This document shows positions 7,623-13,659 of a DNA stretch of 38,833 nucleotides, in pieces. Under the pieces are notes generated by a model that did no database searches, was not told the origin of the DNA, and saw only the letters and a program-made list of their open reading frames with translations. The number at the start of each line of letters is the position of its first letter. Position 1 is the stretch's first letter. Source of the DNA: an uncultured Prevotellaceae bacterium (GTDB lineage Bacteria; Bacteroidota; Bacteroidia; Bacteroidales; Bacteroidaceae); the NCBI GenBank assembly GCA_902792685.1, contig CADBAP010000029.1, positions 1 to 38,833 on the forward strand, written 5' to 3'. The position numbers were made by a program, and so were the translations under genes.

Positions 7623-9149
7623 TTCATTCATCTCCAACAACTCATCAATGGTCTTGCGACTATTCGACAGACGGGGAATCTTATGCTGACCGCCCAGTTT
7701 GCCATGCAGCTTGAGCCAGTCGTTAAACAGATTCGTGCGTGCCTGAACAATCTCCAGCGGCTGCAGGGTGATATCCTTGAAGCGCTTAGCCTCGTAGTCG
7801 CTGTTGATCTCCTGCAGCTTGCTGTCCAACAGGTGGGCAAACTCCTGGATGTCGGCTGGTGCCTTGTTAAACTCTATCAGCCACTGATGGCGGCATTTCG
7901 CATTGCCGTCCATATAGACGGGTGCTGCCGTATATTCCGACACCTCTGCCTGCGTTTGCTGACAAGCATAGAGGAGTCCTTTCTCAGCATTATCGACAAT
8001 CAGCTCCTCACCAAAGGCATTGATGAAATGCTTCGTACGACCGGTGATGATAAACTTATACGGATTCTTCGAGGTGAAGCTGATGGTGTCGCCGATGACA
8101 TAACGCCACAGACCGCAGGATGTGGAAATCAGCATCGCATAGTTCTTGCCGATCTCTACACCGCTCAACGGCACCACATACTGGTTCATCTCGTCAGTGC
8201 CAATCAGCGCTTCATTGAAATGCTCCATCGGGATAAACTCATAGAACACACCATAGTCGAGCATCAGCAACATCGACGCATCGGTCGGGTCGTTCTGAAT
8301 ACCAAAGAAACCCTCACTGGCATTGTATGTCTCCATATAATGCATGTCGCTCTTGGTAATCATTTGCTCATACTGGTTGCGATAAGGACCGAAGGCGATG
8401 CCGCCGTGGAAGAATACCTCCAGATTCGGCCACACCTCTTCCAGATGCTGCTTGCCCGTCAGTTCCAATACCCTTACCAATACCGACATCATCCACGAGG
8501 GAACGCCGGAGATATTGGTCACATTCTTGTTCATCGTCTCGCGGGCGATGCGCTCACGCTTCACCTCGAAATCAGACAATAGCGCCGTCTGTTTCTTCGG
8601 TACACGCACGAAATTGGCCAACGGGTTGATGTTCTCGATGAGAATCGCACTGAGGTCGCCCACCAGACTGTTGGGAAGGTTATAGTTCGGCGAATGACTG
8701 CCGCCCAGAATCAAGGCCCTGCCGTCAAACAGCCGGCTCTTGGGGTTGTTCTTCAGATAGAAGGCCACAGAGTCTTTTCCACCCATATAGTGAACCTGCT
8801 GCAAGCCCTCGGCAGAAACAGGGATAAACTTCGACTTATCGTTGGTGGTGCCAGATGATTTCGCATACCATTTCACCTGTCCTGGCCAAAGGATATTCTT
8901 CTCCCCGCGGCGCATCCGGTCGATGTCGCCTTTCAGCTCCTCATAGGAGTTGACGGGCACATTCTGTGCAAACTCCTCGTACGACTTCGTGGTGCCAAAC
9001 AGGTGCTGACGACCATATTCCGTTTCTTTCGCACGAGAAAGCAGATATCTCAATACGTCGGCCTGCAGTTCCTCGCCATGAAGGAAATGTTTCTCCAACT
9101 CCTTCTGACGACCGTAGAATGCCTTTCCAACAATACTTGTTATACTCAT
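7611..9149 (-). CDS. GH3-family acyl-acid amido synthetase-like protein
   Basis: The 512-residue protein matches the GH3 (auxin-responsive promoter) adenylating superfamily in length and motifs: YAKSSGTTNDKSKFIP near residues 94-109 is the ATP-binding P-loop-like motif, YNASEGFFGIQ holds the second nucleotide motif, and WRYVIGDTISF the third. Plant relatives conjugate amino acids to acyl acids; the bacterial substrate is unknown. It lies about 110 nt downstream of rnc on the same strand. Its final residues (ESPL) and stop are encoded by the dispersed palindrome, so the natural C terminus has been replaced or extended by a few residues. It is otherwise complete. Confidence 0.85.
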   Translation of the reverse strand: MSITSIVGKAFYGRQKELEKHFLHGEELQADVLRYLLSRAKETEYGRQHLFGTTKSYEEFAQNVPVNSYEELKGDIDRMRRGEKNILWPGQVKWYAKSSGTTNDKSKFIPVSAEGLQQVHYMGGKDSVAFYLKNNPKSRLFDGRALILGGSHSPNYNLPNSLVGDLSAILIENINPLANFVRVPKKQTALLSDFEVKRERIARETMNKNVTNISGVPSWMMSVLVRVLELTGKQHLEEVWPNLEVFFHGGIAFGPYRNQYEQMITKSDMHYMETYNASEGFFGIQNDPTDASMLLMLDYGVFYEFIPMEHFNEALIGTDEMNQYVVPLSGVEIGKNYAMLISTSCGLWRYVIGDTISFTSKNPYKFIITGRTKHFINAFGEELIVDNAEKGLLYACQQTQAEVSEYTAAPVYMDGNAKCRHQWLIEFNKAPADIQEFAHLLDSKLQEINSDYEAKRFKDITLQPLEIVQARTNLFNDWLKLHGKLGGQHKIPRLSNSRKTIDELLEMNESPL

Positions 9150-9156
9150 CGGCTTA

Positions 9157-9258
9157 ACTTCTTTAACAACTTTAACTTCCTTAACTTCTTCTTTCCCACT
9201 CCCTTCAGGGGAAGGCTACGGGAGGGCGACCTTAGGTCGGGATGGGGTAGGGGTGGAT
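9157..9258. repeat. AAGTTAA word array and dispersed palindrome upstream of GH3
   Basis: Read on the minus strand, a palindrome with C/G runs and a perfect CGACC-TTA-GGTCG dyad (9228-9240) is followed by an array of AAGTTAAGGAAGTTAAAG-type words ending about 8 nt before the GH3 ATG. The words are 6-9 nt long and purine-rich on the sense strand. Confidence 0.7.
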
Positions 9259-9261
9259 CTT

Positions 9262-10257
9262 TTAATTTACCGCATACGCCGCATTCTCGGCAGCTTCAAT
9301 GATTTCCGCCTGCGTCTTTTCCTGATGGGTGATATCGCTCAGGTCGAATTCATCTTTCTGCTCAACGGTGATTTCCTTCTTTACAGCAATCTTCGGCTGC
9401 ACGGTTTCTTCATCAGCCCTTTTCCGCATGGCAGGAAACGGATCGATGTCCGGAACCAGGATAACCGGACCTTCCTCCATCTTGGTTCTGTCGGCTTTCG
9501 CCGCAAAGATACTGTCCAGGAAATAGGGTTCTTTCTTCAGTTTCTCCAAGGTCTGCTTGGAGGCCAGCTGCTGACTCTCCTTCTTCGAAAAACCGGTGGC
9601 ATTACAACCCTTGATACCCTCGATGACCACCTCATAATGGAATACAGGATTGTTTTTCCCGTCGGTCTTCTCTTCCAGCAAACGGTATTCAAGTTTGATG
9701 CGGTTCTTCTGCGCCCATTCCAGCAACTTCGACTTGAAGTTGATTTCCTTATAGGCTACCTTTTCAATGTTGATCAGTTCGCCCAGGATGCGCTTTTCCA
9801 TAAACTTCATACACGCATCGTAGCCGTGATCCAAATACAAAGCACCTACCAACGCCTCAAACGCATTTCCTGCCATATAACTGTTGTGTGTAGCAGGAGA
9901 ACTGCTCGACTGGATAAACCGCGTGATACCCATCTCTTTGGCGAGACGGTTCAGTGTACTGCGCTGTACCAACTTTGAGCGGGTGTTCGTCAGAAAACCT
10001 TCTTTCTTGCCGGGAAAACGCTTGAAGACGATATCGCCCACAATGGCATCGAGAATGGCATCGCCCAAAAACTCAAGACGCTCATTGTTCAATGGTTTTC
10101 CCTTTAGCGTACGGCGCGCTACACTCTTGTGCACGAAGGCAACCTTGTAGTAGCGGATATTGCGGGGAAATTGGCCTGTGATTTTGTATAAAGACAAATA
10201 AAGCTCCTTCTCCTTGCGGAAAGGGAGCTTTATTCTGCCTATGATGTTATTCAGCAT
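9262..10257 (-). CDS. rnc: Ribonuclease III with long C-terminal tail
   Basis: RNase III cleaves double-stranded RNA in rRNA and mRNA maturation. The 331-residue protein has the catalytic domain with signature NNERLEFLGDAILD near residues 57-70, the second acidic motif in NAFEALVGALYLD, and a dsRNA-binding domain ending SKKESQQLASKQTLEKL. About 90 further residues form an acidic/lysine-rich tail not present in the usual 220-250-residue enzyme. The start at 10257 overlaps the fabF stop by 11 nt, which implies translational coupling; a GTG/ATG farther up (10275) is possible. A strong hairpin lies inside the first 21 codons and may regulate the gene. Confidence 0.95.
   Translation of the reverse strand: MLNNIIGRIKLPFRKEKELYLSLYKITGQFPRNIRYYKVAFVHKSVARRTLKGKPLNNERLEFLGDAILDAIVGDIVFKRFPGKKEGFLTNTRSKLVQRSTLNRLAKEMGITRFIQSSSSPATHNSYMAGNAFEALVGALYLDHGYDACMKFMEKRILGELINIEKVAYKEINFKSKLLEWAQKNRIKLEYRLLEEKTDGKNNPVFHYEVVIEGIKGCNATGFSKKESQQLASKQTLEKLKKEPYFLDSIFAAKADRTKMEEGPVILVPDIDPFPAMRKRADEETVQPKIAVKKEITVEQKDEFDLSDITHQEKTQAEIIEAAENAAYAVN
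10197..10234 (-). promoter_or_regulatory. GNRA-capped hairpin in first codons of rnc mRNA
   Basis: On the transcript, AATAAAGCTCC and GGAGCTTTATT form a perfect 11-bp stem. The 16 nt between them fold further (TTT with GAA, CC with GG, small bulges) onto a GCAA tetraloop, giving about 16 bp in total. It begins about 12 nt after the fabF stop and covers rnc codons 8-21. It could be an RNase III cleavage site for self-control or an attenuator after fabF. The fold was drawn by hand. Confidence 0.65.
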
Positions 10258-11509
10258 ATTTCTTGAAAATAACACATGCGTTATGACCGCCGAAACCGAA
10301 CGTGTTGCTCATTGCAGCACGAACCTCGCGCTCCTGAGCCTTGTTGAACGTGAAGTTCAGCTTGTAGTCGATTTCAGGATCTTCATCGCCCTCCTCGTGG
10401 TTGATCGTTGGAGGAATGATATTATTCTTGACGGACAGTACACAGGCCATTGCCTCTACTGCACCGGCAGCACCTAACAGGTGACCTGTCATTGACTTCG
10501 TCGATGAGATATTCAGCTTGTATGCTGCATCGCCGAATACTTCCTTGATGGCTTTCGCCTCTGAGATGTCACCCACGTGTGTGCTGGTACCGTGAACATT
10601 GATGTAGTCAATGTCTTCAGGCTTCATCTGTGCATCTGCCAAAGCAGCCTGCATCACCAGCTTCGCACCCAGACCTTCCGGATGGCTGGCAGTGATGTGG
10701 TAAGCGTCAGCACTCTCGCCGTCACCGACCATCTCTGCATAGATCTTCGCACCACGAGCCTTCGCGTGCTCCAGTTCCTCAAGAATCAGACAGCCGGCAC
10801 CTTCTGCCATGATGAATCCGTCGCGGCTGGCGCTGAACGGACGGCTGGCCTTCTCCGGTTCGTCGTTGCGGGTTGACAAAGCCTTCATTGCATTGAAACC
10901 GCCGATACCACACATACAGATAGCGCTCTCAGCACCACCGGCAACAATGACATTTGCCTTGCCCAGACGAAGTAGGTTGAAGGCGTCAGCCAAAGCGTTG
11001 CTTGATGAGGCACAAGCACTCGTAGTGGTATAGTTAGGACCGTGGAAACCGAAATGGATTGAGATATGACCTGCGGCGATGTCGGCAATCATCTTCGGAA
11101 TGAAGAAAGGACTGAACTTCGGACCGTTCTCCTCGTTCTTGCCATAATATTTCACTTCCTCCTCGAAAGTACGGATACCACCGATACCTACGCCATAGAC
11201 AACACCGATGCGGTTCTTGTCTTCCTTTTCCAGATCGAGGCCTGCGTCAGCAACACCCTGGATAGCTGAAACCATTGCCAACTGTGTGTAACGGTCCAGT
11301 TTGCGGGCATCTTTTCGGTCAATATATTCGTTGATGTCCAACCCCTTTACCTCACAGGCAAACTGGGTTTTGCACATGGATGCATCAAAAAGTGTAATAG
11401 GGCCTGCTCCGCTCTTACCTGCAAGGAGGTTTTTCCAAGTCTCTTCGGCATTATTGCCAAGAGGCGTAACGGCACCAAGACCTGTTACAACAACTCTTTT
11501 AAGTTCCAT
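10247..11509 (-). CDS. fabF: Beta-ketoacyl-ACP synthase II FabF
   Basis: FabF condenses malonyl-ACP with acyl-ACP in fatty-acid elongation. The 420-residue length is typical of the family. The catalytic triad is visible: Cys166 in TTSACASSSNA, His306 in NVHGTSTHVGD and His343 in KSMTGHLLGAAGA. The C-terminal NTFGFGGHNACVIF is intact. It lies 78 nt downstream of acpP, separated by a stable hairpin, and overlaps rnc at its end. The acpP-fabF-rnc order is a long-standing conserved cluster, and the promoter upstream of acpP probably drives all three genes. Confidence 0.97.
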   Translation of the reverse strand: MELKRVVVTGLGAVTPLGNNAEETWKNLLAGKSGAGPITLFDASMCKTQFACEVKGLDINEYIDRKDARKLDRYTQLAMVSAIQGVADAGLDLEKEDKNRIGVVYGVGIGGIRTFEEEVKYYGKNEENGPKFSPFFIPKMIADIAAGHISIHFGFHGPNYTTTSACASSSNALADAFNLLRLGKANVIVAGGAESAICMCGIGGFNAMKALSTRNDEPEKASRPFSASRDGFIMAEGAGCLILEELEHAKARGAKIYAEMVGDGESADAYHITASHPEGLGAKLVMQAALADAQMKPEDIDYINVHGTSTHVGDISEAKAIKEVFGDAAYKLNISSTKSMTGHLLGAAGAVEAMACVLSVKNNIIPPTINHEEGDEDPEIDYKLNFTFNKAQEREVRAAMSNTFGFGGHNACVIFKKYAE

Positions 11510-11529
11510 AAATTTATTAAAAAGGTAAT

Positions 11530-11561
11530 GAGGTTACAAGGTTAATCAACCTTATAACCTC
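11530..11561 (-). promoter_or_regulatory. Intercistronic hairpin between acpP and fabF
   Basis: GAGGTTA-x-AAGGTT and AACCTT-x-TAACCTC form a 13-bp stem with one mismatch and a four-base loop. On the transcript it is followed by ATTACCTTTTTAA, so it could act as a leaky terminator, a processing site or a 3-prime stabiliser that keeps acpP mRNA more abundant than fabF. Confidence 0.7.
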
Positions 11562-11587
11562 AAAAATACGTGTTGTATTACAAAATA

Positions 11588-11824
11588 TTATTTTGCGTTC
11601 TCCTCGATGTATGAGATAGCATCACCTACAGTAGCAATCTTCTCAGCCTTGTCATCAGGAATAGAGATACCAAATTCCTTCTCGAATTCCATGATCAGCT
11701 CTACTGTATCCAGTGAGTCAGCACCCAGGTCGTTTGTGAAACTTGCCTCTGGCTTAACCTCAGCTTCATCAACACCAAGTTTTTCTACAATAATAGCTTT
11801 AACTTTGCTTTCAATTTCTGACAT
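11588..11824 (-). CDS. acpP: Acyl carrier protein AcpP
   Basis: AcpP carries growing acyl chains on a 4-phosphopantetheine arm. The protein has 78 residues and is acidic, and Ser37 in the [10 protein letters not shown] motif is the attachment site. It is the first gene of acpP-fabF-rnc. A good Bacteroidota promoter lies 55-86 nt upstream of the ATG. The leader is A/T-rich (AAAAAGAAACTATT before ATG) with only weak Shine-Dalgarno character, as is usual in this phylum. The gene looks complete. Confidence 0.98.
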   Translation of the reverse strand: MSEIESKVKAIIVEKLGVDEAEVKPEASFTNDLGADSLDTVELIMEFEKEFGISIPDDKAEKIATVGDAISYIEENAK

Positions 11825-11878
11825 AATAGTTTCTTTTTAAAATGTTTATAAATAATATTCTAATCAAAAATTCGGGTG

Positions 11879-11910
11879 CAAAGGAACAAAGAAATCTTTA
11901 ATTATGCAAA
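11879..11910 (-). promoter_or_regulatory. Promoter of acpP-fabF-rnc
   Basis: On the minus strand there is a -33 TTTG (11907-11910), exactly 20 nt of spacer, then TTCCTTTG (11879-11886), one base from the TAnnTTTG consensus for the Bacteroidota primary sigma factor. The predicted leader is about 50 nt. Confidence 0.7.
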
Positions 11911-11936
11911 TATTTTGTGGAAAAAAGCACCACTTC

Positions 11937-11963
11937 TTGCACAAAGCACCCTATATTGTGCAA
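11937..11963. promoter_or_regulatory. Operator-like dyad upstream of acpP promoter
   Basis: TTGCACAA (11937-11944) and TTGTGCAA (11956-11963) form a perfect 8-bp inverted repeat with an 11-nt spacer. The half-site centres are about 19 nt apart, so both would lie on nearly the same face of the helix. It sits about 27 nt upstream of the -33 box, a typical place for an activator or repressor dimer. The binding protein is unknown. Confidence 0.5.
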
Positions 11964-12082
11964 CTTTCCGCCCCTTTTTCCCCATCTTTTCCTCTTTCAA
12001 GTGTCATTTTTACGTTATTTCGCAGAAAGTAGACAGGCTCTTCAGGCTATTCGGCAACTAAGATGAAAGAAATGCGCTTGCA

Positions 12083-12170
12083 AAAGCTATGCTTTTACTC
12101 TCCGAAAGGTGGCCTTTTACCCTCCAAAAGGTATGCTTTTGATGACCGAAAGCTATGCTTTTGTTTTTTA
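12083..12170. repeat. 22-bp tandem array of quasi-palindromes
   Basis: Four copies start at 12083, 12105, 12127 and 12149, exactly 22 nt apart. Each has an imperfect inverted repeat of the form AAAGSTATGCTTTT followed by an 8-base linker (ACTCTCCG, ACCCTCCA, GATGACCG). The second copy is the most divergent (AAAGGTGGCCTTTT). A spacing of 22 bp is about two helical turns. Confidence 0.8.
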
Positions 12171-12257
12171 CCTTTTTAATTTTCATCCTTTTAGGTGGGG
12201 TGTTGCTGAAAAATTTCTCAAAATTAATCTTTCATTACCCCGCAAATCTAACGAATA

Positions 12258-12279
12258 TGACAGGAACTGGTACCTGTCA
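12258..12279 (-). other. Dyad after SH3-protein gene
   Basis: TGACAGG and CCTGTCA flank an 8-nt loop 7 nt past the stop of the SH3 gene. No T-run follows on the minus strand, so it is at best a Rho-dependent pause or a 3-prime stabilising hairpin rather than a standard terminator. Confidence 0.45.
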
Positions 12280-12285
12280 CATCTC

Positions 12286-12804
12286 TCAGCAGCAATTCGT
12301 AACGGAATTACCGCACAGCCATTCGCGCTCAATCCATCCGGTTGCCTTGCCGTCAACGGTCTTCACCTTCACCCAGTCGCCTTTGATCTCAACGGGTCGC
12401 AGTACCGTTTCCTCCTTGATGGTATAGACCACCCGTGCTTTTGCCGTTGGACTGTTGCGCAGGAACAGGTGCTGTCCGCCGTAGTTGCGTGTCGATACGC
12501 CGATGCAGGAATAGTGCACCCAGTAGCCGGTCTTCGATCCCTTCAGCTTCACCACCTCGAAATCATCCTTGAGGATGCCGTCGTAGCAGTTGCCAACGAT
12601 TCTCCACCATCCGTTCTTGGGAGTTTCCACTTCCAGCATTGCGCTGGCGTTGACAGGAATACGGTCCGCAACTTTTCCGTTAGGCTGCTGCCGCACGTTT
12701 GTAAACTTTCCTACGTTGTCGTGGATATACACTGACAGTGTCTGTGCGTTCATTTCCGCACATCCCATTATGGCCATCAACAGGCCCATCAACAGCTTTT
12801 TCAT
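12286..12804 (-). CDS. Secreted protein with bacterial SH3-like domains
   Basis: The 172-residue product has a signal peptide (hydrophobic to about residue 20, cleavage after NAQ). The mature part contains two regions resembling SH3b: VGKFTNVRQQPNGKVADRIP with WWRIV near residues 30-70, and LFLRNSPTAKARVVYTI with GDWVKVKTVDGKATGWIERE in the C-terminal half. Such domains often bind peptidoglycan stem peptides, but no catalytic domain is attached. The two Cys near the end may form a disulfide. It lies downstream of the DUF4294 gene, and a 7-nt tandem array separates the two. Confidence 0.75.
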   Translation of the reverse strand: MKKLLMGLLMAIMGCAEMNAQTLSVYIHDNVGKFTNVRQQPNGKVADRIPVNASAMLEVETPKNGWWRIVGNCYDGILKDDFEVVKLKGSKTGYWVHYSCIGVSTRNYGGQHLFLRNSPTAKARVVYTIKEETVLRPVEIKGDWVKVKTVDGKATGWIEREWLCGNSVTNCC

Positions 12805-12838
12805 TGTTATATAAATTTAAGTTTATTATTGGTTTGTT

Positions 12839-12894
12839 CCTTCAACCTTCAGCCTTAGTCCTTCGACCTTAGACCTTAGTCCTTCGACCTCCCC
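12839..12894. repeat. Heptanucleotide tandem array AAGGNNN
   Basis: Seven exact 7-nt units beginning CCTT (plus strand) run from 12839 to 12887: CCTTCAA, CCTTCAG, CCTTAGT, CCTTCGA, CCTTAGA, CCTTAGT and CCTTCGA, then CCTCCCC. On the sense strand each unit ends in AAGG, part of a Shine-Dalgarno core. The array lies between the DUF4294 stop and the SH3 gene start. Confidence 0.85.
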
Positions 12895-13538
12895 TACAGC
12901 TGCCCTGCTTCTACTTGCAGCACCACCCGTTCCGTGAGGCGGTCCACGCCCTCCGGGTCATAACTCTTCTTCAGGCTCGCCCCGAACGTCCAGGCAAATG
13001 CTTGGTAGAAACCCGCTTTCACCGGTCCCAGGAATGCCTGTATCAGGTTGTACGACGACGAGTTGCACTCGCGGAAAATCAGTTTGATCAGCAGTTTCCC
13101 TTGCGAGTACGTCAGTTTCTTCATGCGCGGCGTATATTCCTTCTTGATACTCTTCTCCACGATTTTCATGTGTTCATCCTTCGACTTCTTGTCCGGCAGC
13201 GTCTGCAGGTATTCGTATGTCTCGATCAGGATTTTGTTTGCTTCCTTCGCGATGGGCAGCACCTTCTTCACATTATACACCAGTCGGTTGTACTCCTGCC
13301 GCTGCTTCGCATTCTCGAACTGCGGCTCCGGATAGACGTATATCTTGTTCAGTTCCACATATTGTATCGTGTCGCCGTCGTATTCCACCTCGCCCACCTT
13401 CACCATCGGCACGAATGTCGGGTTGTCCATATCAATCTGTCTGTCCTCCGGATTGACATAGCCAGGTCTGTCGCTCTGCGCCTTTCCGATGAAGGCCACA
13501 GCGAGCATCAGTGCGATGATAACTGTTCTTTTCTCCAT
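12894..13538 (-). CDS. DUF4294-type secreted protein
   Basis: The 214-residue protein begins with a signal peptide (MEKRTVIIALMLAVAFIGKA). The mature part contains VEYDGDTIQYVELNKIYVYP and a long helical region (RQEYNRLVYNVKKVLPIAKEANKIL), the pattern of the Bacteroidota DUF4294 family, whose function is unknown. The start is fixed by the signal peptide; an alternative GTG 39 nt upstream would bury it. A TATTTTTG -7-like box lies only 8 nt upstream, suggesting a leaderless message. The gene diverges from the HhH/beta-barrel gene at 13660. Confidence 0.8.
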   Translation of the reverse strand: MEKRTVIIALMLAVAFIGKAQSDRPGYVNPEDRQIDMDNPTFVPMVKVGEVEYDGDTIQYVELNKIYVYPEPQFENAKQRQEYNRLVYNVKKVLPIAKEANKILIETYEYLQTLPDKKSKDEHMKIVEKSIKKEYTPRMKKLTYSQGKLLIKLIFRECNSSSYNLIQAFLGPVKAGFYQAFAWTFGASLKKSYDPEGVDRLTERVVLQVEAGQL

Positions 13539-13546
13539 TACGTCGG

Positions 13547-13554
13547 CAAAAATA
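13547..13554 (-). promoter_or_regulatory. -7-like box close to DUF4294 start
   Basis: TATTTTTG on the minus strand fits TAnnTTTG exactly and ends 8 nt before ATG 13538. A clear -33 TTTG is not seen 20 nt upstream. If used, the RNA would start at or within a few bases of the start codon. Confidence 0.4.
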
Positions 13555-13606
13555 CGGATTATTTCTGAACTGCCCACGATTTTTTCACAAAATTAAATAG
13601 TTTTTC

Positions 13607-13637
13607 TTGCATGAATATCGTCATTATTGTATTTTTG
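13607..13637 (+). promoter_or_regulatory. Promoter of HhH/beta-barrel gene
   Basis: TTG (13607-13609), 20 nt of spacer, then TATTTTTG (13630-13637), followed 22 nt later by ATG 13660. This matches the Bacteroidota consensus. Confidence 0.75.
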
Positions 13638-13659
13638 CAAGCGAATATAATCTAAACAA

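Larger units (their letters stand above)
11825..12285. other. 460-nt gene-free region upstream of acpP
   Basis: No credible gene is present on either strand. From low to high coordinates it holds the acpP leader and promoter (to 11910), a TTGCACAA/TTGTGCAA dyad (11937-11963), unstructured sequence to about 12080, a four-copy 22-bp tandem array (12083-12170), A/T-rich sequence, and a TGACAGG/CCTGTCA dyad (12258-12279) just past the SH3 gene stop. Many other Bacteroidales carry a gene diverging from acpP; none is seen here. Confidence 0.7.

Noticed and set aside
7236..8582. Long plus-strand open frame of 448 codons opposite the lipoprotein and GH3 genes
   Set aside because: It is the antisense shadow of two well-supported genes; its translation has no recognisable domain and is rich in residues expected from reverse-complement coding.
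12083..12170. 22-bp array as a CRISPR locus
   Set aside because: Units are contiguous with 8-base linkers, not repeats with 30-40 nt spacers, and no cas gene is nearby.
12258..12279. TGACAGG/CCTGTCA dyad as an intrinsic terminator
   Set aside because: No T-run follows on either strand.
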